Below are positions 20,221 to 23,355 of a stretch of 23,355 nucleotides of DNA, piece by piece. The notes under the pieces are model-generated. The model had not been told where the DNA came from. It worked only from the letters and a program-made list of their open reading frames with translations, and ran no database searches. This DNA is from Firmicutes bacterium UBA5388 (GTDB lineage Bacteria > Bacillota > UBA4882 > UBA10575): positions 1-23,355 of the forward strand of contig DHOO01000007.1 in assembly GCA_002409975.1 (NCBI GenBank), written 5' to 3'. The translations under genes were made by a program, and so were the position numbers. How positions within the stretch are numbered: the first letter of the stretch is position 1; each line of letters opens with the position of its first letter.

Positions 20221-21561
20221 ATGGGTGAATTACGAAAACAACAGATTCCATCCTTTAACGCTGACCGGTATCAGAAAATTCTGGAAAGAGTGGACCCGAT
20301 CCGTCGTTTAGGTCAAGTGGATAAGGTGGTAGGGTTGACCATCGAAGCAGTAGGACCACCAACTTTTTTAGGAGAGGCTTGTATATTAAGAACCCTCTCT
20401 GGTGAGGAGGTATTAGGAGAGGTAGTTGGCTTCCGGGAGGGAAAAGTGCTGTTACTTCCTTTAGATGAGATGGAGGGGATTGGTCCCAGCTCTGAAGTGA
20501 TTGCCCTCGGAAAAAAATTAGAGGTTCCAGTCGGGGATGGTTTACTGGGAAGAGTTCTTGATGGGTTAGGGAGACCAATTGATCATAAGGGAGCGGTAAA
20601 AAAAGAAAAATACTATCCACTGCTGGCCTCGCCTCCTAACCCGCTGACCCGTTCAAGAATTAAAACCCCCTTAGCTTTAGGGGTAAAAGCCATTGATGCT
20701 TTACTGACCTGTGGAAAAGGTCAGCGTCTGGGGATCTTTTCCGGGAGTGGGGTAGGAAAAAGTACTCTGTTAGGGATGATTGCTCGTCACTCTTCAGCGG
20801 ATGTAAACGTAATTGGACTAATCGGAGAGCGGGGTCGGGAAGTAAAGGAGTTTATGGAGAAGGATCTGGGTCCGGAAGGTTTATCCCGGTCGGTGGTGGT
20901 GGTAGCTACTTCCGATCAGCCGGCTTTAGTGCGGATCAAAGGAGCCTATACGGCGACAGCAATTGCTGAGTATTTCCGCGATACGGGCGCTAACGTGATG
21001 TTAATGATGGATTCGATTACCAGGTTTGCCTTAGCCCAACGGGAGGTGGGGCTAGCTGTAGGAGAACCGCCAGCGACTAGAGGATATACCCCATCAGTCT
21101 TTGCGCTAATCCCGAAACTACTCGAAAGATCCGGTACCGCGAACAAGGGAAGCATTACTGCCTTATACACAGTGTTAGTCGAAGGGGATGATATGAACGA
21201 ACCGGTGGCTGATACTGTCCGAGGCACTTTAGATGGGCATATAGTTCTCTCGCGGGCTTTAGCTCATGAGAATCATTATCCGGCCATTGATGTTTTGGCT
21301 AGTGTTAGTCGGTTGATGATTGATTTAGCTGCTTCTGAACATCTAGAGTCGGCAGCCGCGCTCCGAGAAATACTGGCCGTTTATAAGGCCAATGAGGATT
21401 TGATTAACATCGGGGCTTATGTGGCCGGAAGCAATCCGCGGGTGGATTTAGCGATTAAAATGTACCCTTTGATTATGAGGTTTTTACGACAGGATGTGCA
21501 TGAAAGCATTTCTTTGGAGCAGACGGTCGCTGAACTTCTTAAATTAATGACGGAGGGATAA
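20221..21561 (+). CDS. fliI: Flagellar type III export ATPase FliI
   Basis: FliI is the F1-like hexameric ATPase of the flagellar export machine, located at the cytoplasmic face of the MS ring. The 446-aa protein has Walker A GSGVGKS (175-181), the following GLIGERGREVKEF segment, Walker B VMLMMDSITRFA and the ATP-synthase signature PAIDVLASVSR. The length is normal. Its ATG follows the fliH stop by 2 nt. Confidence 0.98.
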   Translation: MGELRKQQIPSFNADRYQKILERVDPIRRLGQVDKVVGLTIEAVGPPTFLGEACILRTLSGEEVLGEVVGFREGKVLLLPLDEMEGIGPSSEVIALGKKLEVPVGDGLLGRVLDGLGRPIDHKGAVKKEKYYPLLASPPNPLTRSRIKTPLALGVKAIDALLTCGKGQRLGIFSGSGVGKSTLLGMIARHSSADVNVIGLIGERGREVKEFMEKDLGPEGLSRSVVVVATSDQPALVRIKGAYTATAIAEYFRDTGANVMLMMDSITRFALAQREVGLAVGEPPATRGYTPSVFALIPKLLERSGTANKGSITALYTVLVEGDDMNEPVADTVRGTLDGHIVLSRALAHENHYPAIDVLASVSRLMIDLAASEHLESAAALREILAVYKANEDLINIGAYVAGSNPRVDLAIKMYPLIMRFLRQDVHESISLEQTVAELLKLMTEG

Positions 21562-21565
21562 AAAG

Positions 21566-22003
21566 GTGCAATTTAAATTCCAACCGATCCTGAATTTAAA
21601 GAAACACCATGAAGATAAGTGTCGTACTCGTCTATCCGAGGAACAGACTAAACTATTGAGGATTAAACAGGAGCTGGCGACCTTGGCGAAAGCCAAGAAG
21701 AATCAGCAAAAAGAGGTTGAAACTTTGTTGGTAGGAAAGATTAAACCCGAATTATTGACCTCCGGTAGTAAATCTTTAGAGTATATCCATCAAAAACAGA
21801 TAGAAACAAATACGCGGAAAAGTATCCAGGAAGAGCAGGTTAATCTAGCTAGAACGGTATTGATTGAGGCGAGAAAAGGAAGGAAAACCATGGAAAAACT
21901 GAAGGAAAATTATATGATTCGGGAACAGCAAAAAATAATGGTTACAGAGCAGAAAAGGCTTGATGAGGTAGCTAACAACCTGTTCTACCGTGAACAGAGG
22001 TGA
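21566..22003 (+). CDS. fliJ: Flagellar export chaperone FliJ
   Basis: FliJ is a small coiled-coil protein that sits in the FliI ring like the gamma subunit of ATP synthase and aids chaperone cycling. The 145-aa product starts FKFQPILNLKKHHED, a recognisable FliJ N-terminus, and is Lys/Glu/Gln-rich and helical throughout. The start is GTG at 21566, with GGAGGG at the end of fliI. The next gene begins within a few bases of its stop. Confidence 0.92.
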   Translation: MQFKFQPILNLKKHHEDKCRTRLSEEQTKLLRIKQELATLAKAKKNQQKEVETLLVGKIKPELLTSGSKSLEYIHQKQIETNTRKSIQEEQVNLARTVLIEARKGRKTMEKLKENYMIREQQKIMVTEQKRLDEVANNLFYREQR

Positions 22004-22008
22004 AGCTG

Positions 22009-22575
22009 ATGTTACGTTATATTGCGGGGATTTTAACAGCCCTCCTTTTTATCGGTTCGGTTTTCGGCCTTTTATATATCTTTGATCAGTATGATTATAT
22101 TGATTTAAAACCTTCGGTGCTGATTTCGCTCTCAACGATCCCGGGTTGGGAAGAAGTGGCGGACGCTTATAAACTGGGTTTAGAAAACAAGAATTTTCTT
22201 GAAGAACGCCAACAGGAGTTAGCCGAAAGAGAAAAGGAAATGGAGGCCGAAAAACAAACCTTGGCTGAACTGGCTCTTGCCCTACAGGAAAAGGAAGATT
22301 ATCTGGAAATTGAACGGAGGAAAACTTTAAATGAGCTTTCCAGAGTAGGAAATAATCAAGCGCCGGCTGTAAATGAGAGGGAAAAATATGCGACTGCCGC
22401 CCGACTTTTAGAGTCAATGAGTCCAACTGTCGCTGGGGAAAATTTATTAAAAATGCCTTTTGAAATGGGAGTTTCTGTTTTATCACTGCTGGATCCGAGA
22501 AAGGCGGGAAAGATTCTGGAAAGCATTCCTCCGGAGAAGAGTTCCCGCTATATGGAGAAGATGTCAGCCAGATAA
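22009..22575 (+). CDS. MotE/YlxF-like membrane-anchored coiled-coil protein
   Basis: The 188-aa protein has one N-terminal membrane segment (about 5-25), an extracytoplasmic Glu/Lys-rich coiled coil (about 60-115) and a C-terminal helical domain (SPTVAGENLLKMPFEMGVSV, then LLDPRKAGKILESIPPEKSS) like the MgtE N-terminal fold found in MotE. MotE proteins are chaperones for the stator protein MotC; the related ylxF lies between fliJ and fliK in B. subtilis, as here. The ATG at 22009 is preferred over the GTG at 22000, because AGAGG lies 8 nt upstream of it. Function is inferred from family and position. Confidence 0.85.
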   Translation: MLRYIAGILTALLFIGSVFGLLYIFDQYDYIDLKPSVLISLSTIPGWEEVADAYKLGLENKNFLEERQQELAEREKEMEAEKQTLAELALALQEKEDYLEIERRKTLNELSRVGNNQAPAVNEREKYATAARLLESMSPTVAGENLLKMPFEMGVSVLSLLDPRKAGKILESIPPEKSSRYMEKMSAR

Positions 22576-22636
22576 GAGCTAGTGGCGCCATTAAGGCAAT
22601 TTTATAAAATCAGAGCTGATGAAAGGAGGTGAAAAT

Positions 22637-23355
22637 TTGCAAGTTGAGAACATTGTTTTAGGTTTTCAGGGAAAACCTGTTCACAAGAACCCATCGCCGG
22701 TAGCAGTACCGGGAGAAACAGCTGCCGATCGCGGAACACCCTCTGAAGATGGTTTTTCCAAGTTAATTCAGGAACTATTAGGGGAGAAGAATCAAAAGGA
22801 GAAGCGGTCAGCAGATCTCCCCGATAGCCTTATGCCGGGGTTAATGACGATCTTTTCTCAATTACTACCAGAAGTTGCTCTCCAAGAAAGTGAGGAAGAG
22901 GGCGCCACGGAGGTAATTTCCGCACTAAACCCGAACTCTGAATCCCCTGAGGTAGTAATAAGTATTCACTCAGGAGCAACTGATTCAGCAGAGCAGGTTT
23001 TTTCGGAAGAACTAATCACAGCGGCAGATCTGCCATTGATCGGCGAAGAAGAGGTTACTTCAGATTTTGTTAAGACAAACCCTCAAGAACCTTCAAAGGA
23101 AGAACCTGCAATCGCAATAGAAGGATCTGCAAGGGAAGGAACAAGCCCGCTCGCGCCGCTAGAAAGCGAAGAAAACCCGACGGTCAGTCTGCCGGAGGCA
23201 GACGCCATTCAAGCCTTAAACCAGGAATCTGCTCCGACCTTAAGTAACTTGGTTTCTGCGCCTAAAAAGGAAATTTGCATTGAGAACCAACCGGAAAAGG
23301 TTAGCGCTCCTGAGCCCGAACATCCAGGGGAGAAACCTGTCATTGAACCGCTGGT
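22637..23355 (+). CDS. fliK: Flagellar hook-length control protein FliK, N-terminal part (runs off window)
   Basis: FliK is the secreted ruler that sets hook length and switches export specificity. The frame opens at TTG 22637, 6 nt after a perfect AAAGGAGGTG, and stays open to the window end (239 codons). The product is rich in Glu, Pro, Ser and Ala with few hydrophobic stretches, as expected for the disordered N-terminal ruler of FliK. The conserved C-terminal domain lies outside the window, so the name rests on position after ylxF/motE and on composition. Confidence 0.8.
   Translation, partial: MQVENIVLGFQGKPVHKNPSPVAVPGETAADRGTPSEDGFSKLIQELLGEKNQKEKRSADLPDSLMPGLMTIFSQLLPEVALQESEEEGATEVISALNPNSESPEVVISIHSGATDSAEQVFSEELITAADLPLIGEEEVTSDFVKTNPQEPSKEEPAIAIEGSAREGTSPLAPLESEENPTVSLPEADAIQALNQESAPTLSNLVSAPKKEICIENQPEKVSAPEPEHPGEKPVIEPL

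Noticed and set aside
22049..22591. Minus-strand frame of 180 codons opposite the MotE-like gene
   Set aside because: It mirrors a gene with clear membrane and coiled-coil structure and correct flagellar context; its own product is Pro/Phe-rich without recognisable domains.

Overview
This window is chromosomal DNA from a flagellated, probably anaerobic Firmicutes-type bacterium. The right-hand 13 kb carries the trmFO-xerC-hslV-hslU-codY-flgB order typical of Bacillus/Clostridia chromosomes. The left-hand 10 kb is an accessory carbohydrate locus. An oxygen-sensitive radical-SAM sulfatase activator points to anaerobic life. The sugar-binding protein has an ordinary Sec signal peptide and no lipobox cysteine, which is unusual for a one-membrane Gram-positive. 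A diderm Firmicutes lineage (for example of the Limnochordia/Hydrogenispora or Halanaerobiales kind) is therefore a reasonable but unproven guess.

Left region (1-9718), sulfated-glycan locus. A plus-strand anaerobic sulfatase-maturating enzyme (anSME) faces a minus-strand Cys-type sulfatase that has no signal peptide. Upstream of the sulfatase on the same strand are two MalF/MalG-type permeases, a periplasmic sugar-binding protein, an AraC-type response regulator and a YesM-type sensor kinase. The inferred logic is: the kinase senses an extracellular saccharide, the regulator switches on the transporter, a sulfated mono- or oligosaccharide is imported intact, and a cytosolic sulfatase matured by its neighbour removes the sulfate. 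No transporter ATPase and no glycosidase are present. Regulatory marks include a strong sigma-A promoter before the kinase, a Rho-independent terminator separating the two-component genes from the transporter genes, a perfect 15-bp hairpin between the binding-protein and permease genes, and an inverted repeat around the likely sulfatase promoter.

Middle (9719-15361). A divergent intergenic region of about 380 nt leads into trmFO (tRNA m5U54 methylation), xerC (chromosome dimer resolution), hslV and hslU (ATP-dependent protease) and codY (global nutrient regulator). codY ends with a textbook terminator.

Right (15362-23355), flagellar basal body and export operon. A very good sigma-28/sigma-D promoter and a leader hairpin precede flgB, flgC, fliE, fliF, fliG, fliH, fliI, fliJ, a MotE/YlxF-like gene and the 5' part of fliK, which runs off the window. 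Genes are tightly packed or overlapping. Several (flgB, fliE, fliH, fliK) appear to use TTG starts and fliJ uses GTG.

Two genes are only full length if non-canonical start codons are used: ATC for the response regulator and CTG for xerC. I saw no rRNA, tRNA, CRISPR array, insertion sequence or phage gene.
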